A stretch of DNA of 64,000 nt. It comes from RFSX01 sp964495785 (GTDB lineage: Bacteria > Bacteroidota > Bacteroidia > Chitinophagales > Saprospiraceae). The stretch is taken from assembly GCA_964495785.1 (NCBI GenBank), contig CAZBXL010000008.1, forward strand, positions 14,057 through 78,056, read 5' to 3'. Every line of letters starts with the position of its first letter. Position 1 is the first letter of the stretch. The notes beneath the pieces are model-generated. The model was not told the DNA's origin, ran no database searches, and worked only from the letters and a program-made list of their open reading frames with translations. Of the stretch, positions 25,695 to 34,830 are shown piece by piece. The position numbers and the translations under genes are program-made.

Positions 25695-27860
25695 ATGCCA
25701 GCTACCGAATCTAATAAGGAACGCGAGATCGCTAAAAATTTCGTGTTGTATACAAGAAAAAATGTTTTCCTCACTGGTAAGGCGGGTACTGGTAAGACGA
25801 CGCTGCTTAAGGAGATACTCAAAGAAACAGATAAGAACTACATCGTTGCAGCACCTACGGGTGTAGCGGCTATTAATGCTGGGGGGATAACGTTACATTC
25901 GTTATTGTCACTACCTCTTAAGACTTATATACCTTATAGGGATAGAGGACATGATCCGGACCACTTCTATGATGGCAGAGAACTGACTAAGCATCAAAAA
26001 TTTAATATTGATAAATTAAAATTATTATTAGAATTAGAACTTCTGATAATTGATGAGATCAGTATGGTACGAGCTGATATATTTGATGCCATAGATCACA
26101 CATTGCGTAGAGTAAGAAAAAACCCCATGGCTTTTGGTGGGGTACAATTACTCGTGATAGGTGACTTATTTCAACTGTCCCCTGTGGTAAGAAACAATGT
26201 ACAAGATGTGTTATCTCTTTATTATAGGAGTCCTTACTTTTTTGATTCGTTGGTGTGGTCATCGAGTGATGCCGTTATCGTAGAACTCCAGAAAGTATAT
26301 AGGCAAGAAGAACAAGAATTTGTTGATATCCTCAACAGTATTCGTTCAGGTCAAGCTGAAGATAAAAGTATTGATCGCATTAATCAGAATTATAGCAAGG
26401 AGCCAGACTATAGTCAGACTATTACATTAACGACGCATAATAAAAAGGCCAATGCGATAAATGATAGTGAACTCCAAAAACTAGACGCTGAAGCTAATTT
26501 TCTCAAAGCAGAAGTGACTGGCCGCTTTTATGAAAACAGTTATCCCAATGATGAAGTAATAGAATTAAAAGTAGGTGCTCAAGTTATGTTCATCAGAAAT
26601 CATCCCGAAGAATTATACTTTAATGGCAAAATAGGTGAGATAACAGAAATAAAAGAGAATTACGTTAAGGTCAAAGGACAGAATGGAATTACAATCATAG
26701 TAGAGCCAGTGGAATGGAAAAATATGATTTATGAATTAGATAAGGAGACAGATAATATTGTACAAAAAGAAATAGGTACCTACATACAGTATCCATTAAG
26801 ATTAGCATGGGCAGTGACAGTCCATAAGAGCCAAGGATTGACCTTTGATAAAGTTATCCTAGATTTAGAAGGGACATTTGCGAGTGGTCAGCTGTATGTA
26901 GCTTTAAGCCGTTGTAGGTCTTTGTCAGGGCTGATTCTATCATCACTCATCACTAAGAAGAATGTCATTATAGATAGAAGGGTTCAGACCTTTACCAAGG
27001 AGAATCAATTATCTGATAATATTGAAGAGGTACTCCAGATAGAAAGACTAAAGTATAATGATTACCGTCTTCAGAGAGAATTTGATCTCAATAAACTACT
27101 CGCTATAATTGATCCGATTGAGGAACAAATTATAGATAGTGATATGGGGGAGAAACCTAATAGGCTTTTGTTTTTTAAAGAGCTTAAACTGACCCTGCAA
27201 AAGTTGATAGATGTAGGGTTAACTTTTCAGAGACAATTAGAAAATTTCTGTAATGATGATTCCATTGATAGTTCTCACACCTTAAAGCGATGTGTGGATG
27301 GTATAGATTATTTTGTAGAACAGATACACGACAATCTATTAATACCCACAATAAAACATACTGCTAATTACGCTATCAAGAAAGGTGAAAGTAAGTATGT
27401 AAAAATGCTTGAGGAATTAGAGAGAATCTTTTGGATGCGAATAGAAAAACTATATAATATTAGATATAACGCGAAACCTGTATACATAGCTGACCCTAAG
27501 TACAAAAGAAATAAATCATTCTCTGAGTCTAAGAAGAAAAAAACAAAAGGAGAGACATACAATGTCACTTATGACTTACATAAAAAAGGTTATAAAATTG
27601 AGCTCATCGCCAAAGAAAGAGGCATGGCTGTAGGGACAATTGAATCCCACTTTCAGAAATTAATCAAGTCTCAACGTATTTCTATATTCGATGTCATGAA
27701 ACCTAAGAAGGTAGAGAAAGCCCTCAAGATAGCAGAGGCGTGCCCCGACGATTCAATAACAGAACTTATTAAAAAGATTCCTTTTAAAATTAGCTTTGGA
27801 CAACTACGATGGGTCATCTCTTATAGGGATATGTTGTCATCAGGTGAGATAGACCGATAG
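25695..27860 (+). CDS. Pif1-like SF1 helicase with C-terminal helix-turn-helix
   Basis: A 721-residue superfamily 1B helicase of the Pif1/RecD2-like group common in Bacteroidota. Walker A is GKAGTGKT at residues 28-35; Walker B is LLIIDEISMVRAD; LLVIGDLFQLSPV is motif III; the C-terminal motor half has AWAVTVHKSQGLTFDKVILD and LYVALSRCRSLSGL (motifs V and VI). The last 250 residues are an accessory region: a helical stretch, then a helix-turn-helix-like part (YDLHKKGYKIELIAKERGM, VGTIESHFQKLI) that matches the HTH domain seen behind such helicases. The enzyme should act on DNA junctions or G-quadruplexes. It is 48 bases after the M4 gene and ends 12 bases from the convergent HerA-like gene. 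Confidence 0.9.
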   Translation: MPATESNKEREIAKNFVLYTRKNVFLTGKAGTGKTTLLKEILKETDKNYIVAAPTGVAAINAGGITLHSLLSLPLKTYIPYRDRGHDPDHFYDGRELTKHQKFNIDKLKLLLELELLIIDEISMVRADIFDAIDHTLRRVRKNPMAFGGVQLLVIGDLFQLSPVVRNNVQDVLSLYYRSPYFFDSLVWSSSDAVIVELQKVYRQEEQEFVDILNSIRSGQAEDKSIDRINQNYSKEPDYSQTITLTTHNKKANAINDSELQKLDAEANFLKAEVTGRFYENSYPNDEVIELKVGAQVMFIRNHPEELYFNGKIGEITEIKENYVKVKGQNGITIIVEPVEWKNMIYELDKETDNIVQKEIGTYIQYPLRLAWAVTVHKSQGLTFDKVILDLEGTFASGQLYVALSRCRSLSGLILSSLITKKNVIIDRRVQTFTKENQLSDNIEEVLQIERLKYNDYRLQREFDLNKLLAIIDPIEEQIIDSDMGEKPNRLLFFKELKLTLQKLIDVGLTFQRQLENFCNDDSIDSSHTLKRCVDGIDYFVEQIHDNLLIPTIKHTANYAIKKGESKYVKMLEELERIFWMRIEKLYNIRYNAKPVYIADPKYKRNKSFSESKKKKTKGETYNVTYDLHKKGYKIELIAKERGMAVGTIESHFQKLIKSQRISIFDVMKPKKVEKALKIAEACPDDSITELIKKIPFKISFGQLRWVISYRDMLSSGEIDR

Positions 27861-27872
27861 TTTTAATCTAAT

Positions 27873-30326
27873 TTACTTTCCTGCCGCTTCCTTAACGCCA
27901 TGACCGACCCAGTAGGGATACCATGCAAGCATTACCTTGTCTACGATGACATCAGACCGGCGAGGCTTGATTTCTTTTTTGGAAGTTGCTCTTTCTTTAT
28001 CTTCCCATTTTTGTCTTATGGATTCAAGTTTTTCTTTCAGTTCTCTCTCGAGTTCATCTTGAGCATTTTGTAGTTCGTAGATATCCTCTTTTGCGGCACG
28101 GACCCTTTCTTTTGCCTTACGAGCCATCCTTCTTTTAGTTGATACCGAGCTTACGGATCTTCTGCGACGTCCTCCGAATATGCCACCAAAAACAGTTTCT
28201 ACTACATTAAATAGCTCATCATTACGTCGACTCTTTTGTTCAGCTTCTGCCTCATCTAAATCTCTTTCTTCTTTACGAACTTTTTCTTCGAGTTTCTCAA
28301 ATTTGCTTTCGTATTGATCGTGCAATTTATCTATTTCTTGATCTCGTAATTCTTTAGCTCTTACACTTAACCTCATCTGAAAAGCACTTTCTGATTCACC
28401 AGATTTTTTATAGATTTCGAGTTCTTCATTTTGTAATAAGAAAAAACGCTTCTCATCATACAGCCAATCAGAAAAAGATTTTTCTATACTTTTCATCTCA
28501 GAAGCAGTATTCATAGTCGAAGGAACATCATGATATTGTATACCGATATTGTCAGGATGATCTGGTCTGTCAAATAAGGATTGTGACCAATTACTAATTT
28601 GTATGCCATCATGCCAGCTTACTCGTCCAAAATCATCTGGCGGAGATGTTAATAGGGCTATTGCATCTTCCATGTCTACATTTCTTTTATCATCGACGTA
28701 TCTGACTCTCGCTGTCGCAAATACTTGTGGTTCGTACTCTATTTCCTGATCTCCATCGTTGACTCCTACTTCTGATGCAGACTTCCATACTGCAAAATAT
28801 TTCTGTTCTATTTTTGGATCAACTGATGGAGCTGTTTCTACGACGATATCATTTGATTTTTTTACCATCTGACTTATAGAAGGAACGATTCTATTCTGAT
28901 TAAGCGAATCTTTTTTCTCTCTCATGAGAGATTTGATTTGTGGTCGAGTGAGAGGTCCTCTTAAGTAAGACATAGCCCACCTTGTATGATAGACAACAGG
29001 TCTATCGGCATGTACATTATGCATCAGAAATACACGTGATGAGAGAGATCCGATTATTTTTCCGAAATCAATATCTGCATTATTACCTGCTTCTGCTATA
29101 GCTCCTTGAAGGCCCTGTAGAACTCTTTCTTTGTCTCGCTCAGTCTGTAACTTACCAATAAACCAAGTCCCTGCATTAGAGAGACCTTTGTAGTCTATAT
29201 CTACAGGATTTTGTGTCACAAGCACAGATCCTACACCAAAAGCTCGAGCTTGCTTTAACATTGTAAGGAGTGGTTTCTTAGAGGGTGGATTAGCGGTAGG
29301 AGGGAAGTATCCAAAGATCTCATCAAAGTACAGCAGTGATCTAAGACTTGTAGTTCCCGACTGTCTTCGCATCCAGGTGATAAGACTATTGAGTAGTAAT
29401 GTGACGAAGAACATTCTCTCACTATCAGAAAGATGAGCGATATAGAATATACTATGCTTAGGTTGACCTTCTTCCGTAAAGTAGATCTTATCTATGTCCA
29501 TATCTTCTCCCTCTAACCAGTATCTGAATTGTGGTGAGGCGATCAGTGAGTTAAAATCCATAGCCAGATCAAATCTGTCTTTCTGAGGAAAAAAAGTCTC
29601 TATATCGAAGACACCTAACTGACTCATCGGAGGCGACTGTATGCCTTTGATAAGTTTGGCTAAGTCAAGATCTTCATTCAGTCTCCAGTAATGCTCGAAT
29701 AGATTAGACAATAAGATGCCTTCTCTACTTCTTACTGGATCTGCTTTGCTCTGGATCATACCCAATAGTGCCGCTACCGTACCTTGTATACGCTCACGGA
29801 GCATTTCTGCTTCTTCATCAAAATCAACCTTTGGTGCTGAGAACGACCCCATTATATTTATAGGAACTCCAGCATTAGATCCAGGCGTGTATATAGTATA
29901 GTCTACGGTGTCTTTTAGTTTTTTGATTCTTTCCTTACTCTGTCCCCAGCTTTCTATTCCTTTTTGCCATTTTTCTGCCGTCGCCGCAGCATACTCATCT
30001 ACAGTCATTCCTTTTCGACTGGCATCATCTGCATTGATCCATTCAGCAAAATCTGATTTATCTAATGACTTAAATTGTAATAACAAATTTGTCATATCTC
30101 CCTTAGGGTCTATGATGATGGCAGGTACCTTATCTATAGCCGCTTCTTCTAATAGACCTATGCATAATCCAGTCTTACCACTGCCAGTCATACCCACACA
30201 TACAGCATGTGTTGTCAGATCACGAGCATCGTAATTGATAGCTTCTGTGAGTATTTCTTTCTTATTGATATCGTATTCTGCACCTAGATAGAATGATCCT
30301 ATCTTTTCTGGAGGTAATTGTATCAT
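27873..30326 (-). CDS. HerA-like P-loop ATPase with charged coiled-coil tail
   Basis: An 817-residue ATPase of the HerA/FtsK class (COG0433-like). Walker A is GMTGSGKT at residues 45-52, preceded by the typical opening IGSFYLGAEYDI; AIIIDPKGDMTNLL follows, Walker B is LLYFDEIFGYFP, and the ARAFGVGSVLVTQNPVDIDYKG stretch carries the sensor and arginine-finger region. The second half is a long charged region with coiled coils (about 640-790) interrupted by a Gly/Arg patch (GGIFGGRRRRSV). Members are usually hexameric DNA pumps, but this cytoplasmic subgroup has no assigned role and no NurA nuclease gene is nearby. It is a single gene, 48 bases upstream of which purN ends. Confidence 0.87.
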   Translation of the reverse strand: MIQLPPEKIGSFYLGAEYDINKKEILTEAINYDARDLTTHAVCVGMTGSGKTGLCIGLLEEAAIDKVPAIIIDPKGDMTNLLLQFKSLDKSDFAEWINADDASRKGMTVDEYAAATAEKWQKGIESWGQSKERIKKLKDTVDYTIYTPGSNAGVPINIMGSFSAPKVDFDEEAEMLRERIQGTVAALLGMIQSKADPVRSREGILLSNLFEHYWRLNEDLDLAKLIKGIQSPPMSQLGVFDIETFFPQKDRFDLAMDFNSLIASPQFRYWLEGEDMDIDKIYFTEEGQPKHSIFYIAHLSDSERMFFVTLLLNSLITWMRRQSGTTSLRSLLYFDEIFGYFPPTANPPSKKPLLTMLKQARAFGVGSVLVTQNPVDIDYKGLSNAGTWFIGKLQTERDKERVLQGLQGAIAEAGNNADIDFGKIIGSLSSRVFLMHNVHADRPVVYHTRWAMSYLRGPLTRPQIKSLMREKKDSLNQNRIVPSISQMVKKSNDIVVETAPSVDPKIEQKYFAVWKSASEVGVNDGDQEIEYEPQVFATARVRYVDDKRNVDMEDAIALLTSPPDDFGRVSWHDGIQISNWSQSLFDRPDHPDNIGIQYHDVPSTMNTASEMKSIEKSFSDWLYDEKRFFLLQNEELEIYKKSGESESAFQMRLSVRAKELRDQEIDKLHDQYESKFEKLEEKVRKEERDLDEAEAEQKSRRNDELFNVVETVFGGIFGGRRRRSVSSVSTKRRMARKAKERVRAAKEDIYELQNAQDELERELKEKLESIRQKWEDKERATSKKEIKPRRSDVIVDKVMLAWYPYWVGHGVKEAAGK

Positions 30327-30374
30327 TTATGCGTATTTGTGTGGAGTAAAAATAAGGATTTTAAAAATTCTGAC

Positions 30375-30947
30375 TTATCCTTCTTCTATTGTCTCGTGTA
30401 TAACTTTGGGGAAGTGCTTATATTCCAGTTGATGTATTTTCTCAGCTATCAGGTCTGGTGTATCTGCGATAGCTAGGCTTACGGACTCTTGTGCTAAGAT
30501 TCGACCCTTATCATATTCTTCATTGACCAAATGTATCGTAATGCCTGATGCTCTTTCAAAATTATCAAAAACTGCCTGATGCACATGATGTCCATACATG
30601 CCTTTACCTCCATACTTAGGAAGTAGGGCTGGATGAATATTAATTATTTTGTTAGGATATAATGAGATTAGATTTTGAGGAATAAGCCATAAAAATCCTG
30701 CAAGTACGATCCAGTCTATTTTGTGTAGCGCAAGTTGGTCTATGACTACTGTGCTTTTATAAAAATCGGATCTTGAGAATACAGTACAGGGGACTTGTGC
30801 AGATTGAGCACGTTCTATAACATATGCTTGAGGGTTGTTAGTAAGGATGAGAGAGACATTTATATTTTTAATCTCTGAAAAATATTTAATGATGTTCTCA
30901 GCATTGCTCCCGCTACCTGATGCGAATATGGCTATGTTCTTAGACAA
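30375..30947 (-). CDS. purN: phosphoribosylglycinamide formyltransferase
   Basis: A 190-residue enzyme of purine synthesis that transfers a formyl group from 10-formyl-tetrahydrofolate to GAR. The phosphate-binding loop is FASGSGSNAENI; the catalytic trio Asn/His/Asp lies in IINIHPALLP and EYDKGRI; the SGITIHLVNEEYD stretch is typical. Length is normal. The start is TTG at 30947: an in-frame TAG lies three codons upstream and the conserved NIAIFASG strand begins three residues after TTG, leaving no ATG alternative. It begins 2 bases after the porD stop and is the last gene of the bamD-rpoZ-coaBC-porD-purN run, probably co-transcribed with it. Confidence 0.93.
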   Translation of the reverse strand: MSKNIAIFASGSGSNAENIIKYFSEIKNINVSLILTNNPQAYVIERAQSAQVPCTVFSRSDFYKSTVVIDQLALHKIDWIVLAGFLWLIPQNLISLYPNKIINIHPALLPKYGGKGMYGHHVHQAVFDNFERASGITIHLVNEEYDKGRILAQESVSLAIADTPDLIAEKIHQLEYKHFPKVIHETIEEG

Positions 30948-30949
30948 AT

Positions 30950-31849
30950 CTACCTAAGTACATTATATTCTGAAGCTTGAGCTGGATCGAGCTTCACCAT
31001 TATATCGTAGACTTTTTTCTGTTGCCCTTTACTTGATCCTTTGAAGATTTCAATAATCTCATCCCTTTTAGTGTCGACAAACAACTGCATGACAACAGAA
31101 TTGGGGTATGAATTATTGACACCTTGTATCGTATTGAGGACACTTACGATGATGGCTTTGGACTTGTCCATGTCAACTGTCATTTGATCCAAGCCAGCAA
31201 TATAAAATTCATGCAATCCTTGTCTCATTGGTCTGACCTTAGGATTAAGCAAGTTTTCTATTCTCCAGAATTTGTTAAATCTGTTTCCAGTCGATTGCCA
31301 TCCCGTCGAAGCAGATCTATTGTCAGTCGGTATAGCATTAACAACATCTTGTGCTAAGGCAAAATATTTGTCACCTCCTAATGATGAGAATGAGTCATAA
31401 TCATAGCCCAATATCATGTATGCATAATATGTCAATAGAGAGGATAATTGATCAACATAAATATTGGTATTGTTTTCTATCGGTTGAGCTTCGTCGTATG
31501 TGAATCCCACGCCACTGTCTACCATGTTAATCACTGGCGTTTTATAATTACTATTAAAGACAGGTCTTATCGACTGAATGAATATATCCGCTGAAAAGTT
31601 TGTTGTACTTAGATCCTCGGTGATTGTGATGTTTACATTACCTTGAATTTTTTCATGATCTTCATACTCGTCGTCGGTCCACTTGGTGTCATTAAAAAAC
31701 TCAGTGACTTGCTTTTCTAATGTTGTGAAAATACGTGGATCGGCATTTACTAATCTTGGAGCTTTAACAGACACTTGTATGTTCAATTCTTGCGATGAAC
31801 TTACAATAGAATATACTGATAGAATAAATATGAATATTACTTTTTTCAT
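30950..31849 (-). CDS. porD: DUF4835 family protein, T9SS-associated PorD
   Basis: A 299-residue exported protein with a signal peptide ending near SSSQ (residue 20). The rest matches DUF4835: LNIQVSVKAPRLVNADPRIF at the start, the NYKTPVINMVDSG stretch, LLTYYAYMILGYDYDSFS, and FWRIENLLNPKVRPMRQGLHE. DUF4835 proteins are annotated as the type IX secretion component PorD; their biochemical part in secretion is not well defined. The presence of several T9SS cargo proteins in this window fits. It lies in a run with coaBC (15 bases upstream) and purN (2 bases downstream); the coaBC-porD adjacency is widespread in Bacteroidota. The family call is firm, the PorD name somewhat less so. Confidence 0.85.
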   Translation of the reverse strand: MKKVIFIFILSVYSIVSSSQELNIQVSVKAPRLVNADPRIFTTLEKQVTEFFNDTKWTDDEYEDHEKIQGNVNITITEDLSTTNFSADIFIQSIRPVFNSNYKTPVINMVDSGVGFTYDEAQPIENNTNIYVDQLSSLLTYYAYMILGYDYDSFSSLGGDKYFALAQDVVNAIPTDNRSASTGWQSTGNRFNKFWRIENLLNPKVRPMRQGLHEFYIAGLDQMTVDMDKSKAIIVSVLNTIQGVNNSYPNSVVMQLFVDTKRDEIIEIFKGSSKGQQKKVYDIMVKLDPAQASEYNVLR

Positions 31850-31864
31850 GCTCTGTATCTTATA

Positions 31865-33064
31865 CTATTTACCTTTAACGTAATTATTGACTATTGTATT
31901 GATTATATCGGTAGCAACTTCCACTTTTGATTTTAATTCAAATGCAATTTTGGACCCTTTTGAACTAAAAATTGTGATTTTGTTGGTGTCAGCTTTAAAT
32001 CCAGCACCAGGATCTTTAAGGCTATTTAAGACAATCAGGTCAAAATTCTTTTTGTTCAATTTTGTTTTAGCATTTTCCTCTTCATTAGTTGTCTCTAATG
32101 CGAAGCCCACATGAATTTGACCTTCTTTTTTTCTGGTGCCTAATGTTCCCGCTATATCAGTTGTCCTTACGAGGTCGAGTGAGAAGTTATCAGTTTTCTT
32201 TTTAATCTTTTCAGAGCTTACGACACTTGGTTTATAATCTGCTACGGCTGCAGTAAATACGACAATATCTGCATTATCATGGTATTGCTCCGCCGACTTA
32301 TACATTTCGTCACCTGATGTAACTCTTATAAGCTTAATATTCTTATCATGAACATTAAGCCTACTCGGACCCAAAATGAGGGTAACATTAGCTCCCCTTG
32401 AAGCACACTCTTGAGCAATGGCGACACCCATCTTTCCAGTGCTATGGTTACCGATATATCTTACAGGATCTAAAGCCTCATATGTAGGTCCAGCAGTTAT
32501 AAGGACTTGTTTGTCCGTAAGATCATTTTTTTTTTGAAAAAAAGATTTTATTGAATCGACGATATCATCAGGTTCTGCCATTCTACCCTTGCCACTAAGT
32601 CCGCTGGCAAGCTCGCCTTCGCCTACATCTATGATGTGATTCCCATCTTGTTTGAGTAATTCTATATTACGTTGTGTAGCTGGATGAGCCCACATATCCA
32701 GATCCATAGCAGGAGCTACAAACACTGGGCACCTTGCTGAGAGATATACTGCTGTGATGATATTATCACTCTGACCAGAGGCCATCTTAGATATTGTAGA
32801 CGCTGTAGCAGGAGCGACGATCATAACGTCTGCCCATAATCCTAAGTCTACATGATTATTCCATGCCTCATCGTCTATGACATCCGTATACACTGGATGC
32901 TTAGAAAGGGTAGACAATGTAAGAGGTGATATGAATGAGGTAGATGAAGGCGTCATGATGACTTTCACATCAGCACCTTGTTTAATGAATGCTCTAGTAA
33001 GATATGCGGCTTTGTAAGCTGCAATACTTCCAGTTACTCCAATGATAATTTTCTTTCCTTGCAA
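31865..33064 (-). CDS. coaBC: bifunctional phosphopantothenoylcysteine decarboxylase / phosphopantothenate-cysteine ligase
   Basis: A 399-residue enzyme for two steps of coenzyme A synthesis. The N-terminal flavoprotein part (CoaC, 1-180) opens IIIGVTGSIAAYKA, has the conserved His in NNHVDLGLWAD, the VAPATASTISKMASG flavin motif, and PAMDLDMW where many members have PAMN. The CoaB part (about 185-399) has ITAGPTYEALDPVRYIGNHS and the lysine pair in IKKKTDNFSLDLVRTTD. The start is TTG at 33064: in frame, a TAA lies only four codons upstream and no ATG is available. It is 12 bases after rpoZ in the same direction. Confidence 0.95.
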   Translation of the reverse strand: MQGKKIIIGVTGSIAAYKAAYLTRAFIKQGADVKVIMTPSSTSFISPLTLSTLSKHPVYTDVIDDEAWNNHVDLGLWADVMIVAPATASTISKMASGQSDNIITAVYLSARCPVFVAPAMDLDMWAHPATQRNIELLKQDGNHIIDVGEGELASGLSGKGRMAEPDDIVDSIKSFFQKKNDLTDKQVLITAGPTYEALDPVRYIGNHSTGKMGVAIAQECASRGANVTLILGPSRLNVHDKNIKLIRVTSGDEMYKSAEQYHDNADIVVFTAAVADYKPSVVSSEKIKKKTDNFSLDLVRTTDIAGTLGTRKKEGQIHVGFALETTNEEENAKTKLNKKNFDLIVLNSLKDPGAGFKADTNKITIFSSKGSKIAFELKSKVEVATDIINTIVNNYVKGK

Positions 33065-33076
33065 AGGAAACCGTTA

Positions 33077-33418
33077 TTATAAGTCTTTATTATCCTGGTT
33101 GCGATTTCTGTATTCTAACTTATTTTCGAGAAATTCTTCTGTCGCAATAAGTGTAGGATTTGGAAGCTTCTCATAGAATTTAGATATTTCTATTTGCTCC
33201 TTGTTTTCTTGTATTTCTTCTATGGTCTCAGAAGTTACCGCAAATTCCTCTAGCTTACCATGCAGTTCTTGCTTGATATCGATATTGAGTTGTCTTGCTC
33301 TAGAAGATATTATAGATAGGGCTTCATAGATATTATCAGTATCTTTTATAAAGTCTTCGATATCTCTTACTCTAGCCTTAGGGTCTATGTTTTGAACCTT
33401 ATTTTTTATATCAGTCAT
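33077..33418 (-). CDS. rpoZ: DNA-directed RNA polymerase omega subunit
   Basis: A 113-residue protein of the Bacteroidota-type omega (Rpb6-like) family, which helps assemble RNA polymerase by clamping beta-prime. The family core is visible: DTDNIYEALSIISSRARQLN, KQELHGKLEEFAV, then EIQENKEQIEISKFYEKLPNPTLIATEEFL. The start codon overlaps the bamD stop (ATGA, 4 bases), so translation is probably coupled. Placement between bamD and coaBC is the usual arrangement in this phylum and supports the call. No oddities. Confidence 0.92.
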   Translation of the reverse strand: MTDIKNKVQNIDPKARVRDIEDFIKDTDNIYEALSIISSRARQLNIDIKQELHGKLEEFAVTSETIEEIQENKEQIEISKFYEKLPNPTLIATEEFLENKLEYRNRNQDNKDL

Positions 33419-34209
33419 TGTACAAATCTTTTAAGTTCGTTAATACAATATTTTTTATGATCTACTACCTCTCCTAAATACTTGGACTTAGGATATTTAG
33501 TTTCAAATTTATTACATTTTTCAATAGTACTATTTAGACGGTCTTCCATTTTTTCATAGATACTTTTCTTAGCGAGCTGATAATTAGACTTTATGATTAG
33601 ATATCTAATTTCTTCTTGATTCTGAGTTTCAGGAAAGTCCTTTAGGACGTTCTCATAAGCAACCATCGCTGACTGGTAATTTCCGATCTTCTCGTATAGC
33701 TTACCTTGTTCAAAAGCTTTAATTTCTAATTTTTTACGCATCTCATCTATCAGCTCGTTACTCTCTTCTACTCTTGGACTTGAAGGATATGTATTAATGA
33801 AAGTTTGTAACTGCTCTATAGCTTTCTCAGATGGACCTTGATCAAGTTTGTAACTCGGAGACATTTCATAATTAGAATATGCAGCCATAAAAGCCATCTC
33901 TTCTTTCTTAGTACTATTATAGAATGTCCTTGTGAAGTTATTGAAGTAATAAGCTGCAAGAGTATATTGCTTCATATAGTAGTAAGTATAGGCATACCTG
34001 TAATACAGATCTTCAGCTTCTGCCTTACCTCTATAGAATTCTACTGCTAATTCATACAATGTCTGTGCCTTTAGATAATCTTCGGCTTCAAAGTATTCAT
34101 TAGCGGCCTTAAGATAACTCTCGGGGTCATTGCTCTGTCTGACCTTTTCAAAAGAAGACTTACAGGATGTTAGAAGTAAAGAAAATATTATTATGCTTAC
34201 GTATTTCAT
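33415..34209 (-). CDS. bamD: outer membrane assembly lipoprotein BamD
   Basis: A 264-residue lipoprotein of the BAM complex that folds barrels into the outer membrane. I chose the ATG at 34209 (MKYVSII); a TTG four codons upstream is also possible. The lipobox is LTSC. Behind it are tetratricopeptide-like helices: SYLKAANEYFEAEDYLKAQTLYELAV, YYMKQYTLAAYYFNNFT, KAIEQLQTFINTYPSSPRVEES, IGNYQSAMVAYENVLKDFPET. This five-repeat order and the length are typical of BamD/YfiO. It heads the run bamD-rpoZ-coaBC-porD-purN and overlaps rpoZ by 4 bases. Confidence 0.92.
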   Translation of the reverse strand: MKYVSIIIFSLLLTSCKSSFEKVRQSNDPESYLKAANEYFEAEDYLKAQTLYELAVEFYRGKAEAEDLYYRYAYTYYYMKQYTLAAYYFNNFTRTFYNSTKKEEMAFMAAYSNYEMSPSYKLDQGPSEKAIEQLQTFINTYPSSPRVEESNELIDEMRKKLEIKAFEQGKLYEKIGNYQSAMVAYENVLKDFPETQNQEEIRYLIIKSNYQLAKKSIYEKMEDRLNSTIEKCNKFETKYPKSKYLGEVVDHKKYCINELKRFVQ

Positions 34210-34830
34210 AAAGGATTGCAAAAGTACTGGATTTATAGGCTATAAACAATGTATGTGTATAAAAAGATAAGAGCTATGAAATGTCATAAGGCATTGATCC
34301 ATAGTAATTTATAACTCACTATCCTCTATTGACCTATGAATTAACGCTACATCTAATCCATAATGTATATGTAAATCAAGGAAATCAGTAGATAATTTGA
34401 AAATTCTCCTCCTGGATTAAGTATTGTTTAACCTTCGCAGCTACTATAATTAAAGCGAGGTTTAAGGGTTTTGAATACCCTGTCGAATCTGAGTATGGCT
34501 TCTTCATTTTACGCCATACGGAATTATGCTACGGTAGTATATAAAAAAGGAAAAGTCAGTAATTACTTACTGACTTTAACACCTTTTAAAAAATTTGTTT
34601 GACTTTAACTATTCTTAGACATTCTATCTGTATCACTTTGATATTAAATATCGCCGATCTACGTATATAAGACACAGAAATGATAACTCACCCCTATCTA
34701 AGATTTATTTTTTTTAAAAAAAGTTTTTGCACCAATGCAGGGGCATAATGTCCATCTGATTTTGGTATCTATTCGATATATATTTAGCTCTGCATGATTT
34801 ATCATAGGACATCTTAAGTAGCTATCGGTA
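34210..34830. other. 620-base intergenic region with two hairpins
   Basis: No gene is seen. GTATGGC (34493-34499) pairs with GCCATAC (34513-34519), and AAAGTCAGTAA-TTAC-TTACTGACTTT (34552-34577) is a perfect 11-bp stem; the latter is listed as a terminator. A shorter AGGGT/ACCCT pair lies near 34463-34480. The rest is AT-rich and must contain the promoter of bamD; I cannot point to it. Confidence 0.45.
34538..34577 (-). terminator. probable terminator of the SH3-GH3 operon
   Basis: The perfect 11-bp stem at 34552-34577 is followed on the minus strand by TCCTTTTTTATA. It lies about 250 bases beyond the GH3 stop, which implies a long 3' end. Confidence 0.6.

Noticed and set aside
25663..25866. 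Plus-strand frame of 67 codons at the start of the Pif1-like gene
   Set aside because: It overlaps the helicase gene in another frame and its product is arginine- and cysteine-rich without any pattern.
20517..30326. Phage-defence island built from the helicase and HerA-like genes
   Set aside because: The genes are on different strands, a secreted protease lies between them, and no nuclease, effector or mobile-element sign is present.
34440..34580. Riboswitch in front of a gene at 34.4-34.6 kb
   Set aside because: The hairpins here are downstream of the GH3 gene and followed on the minus strand by T-rich sequence, so a terminator is the simpler reading; no known aptamer motif is seen.
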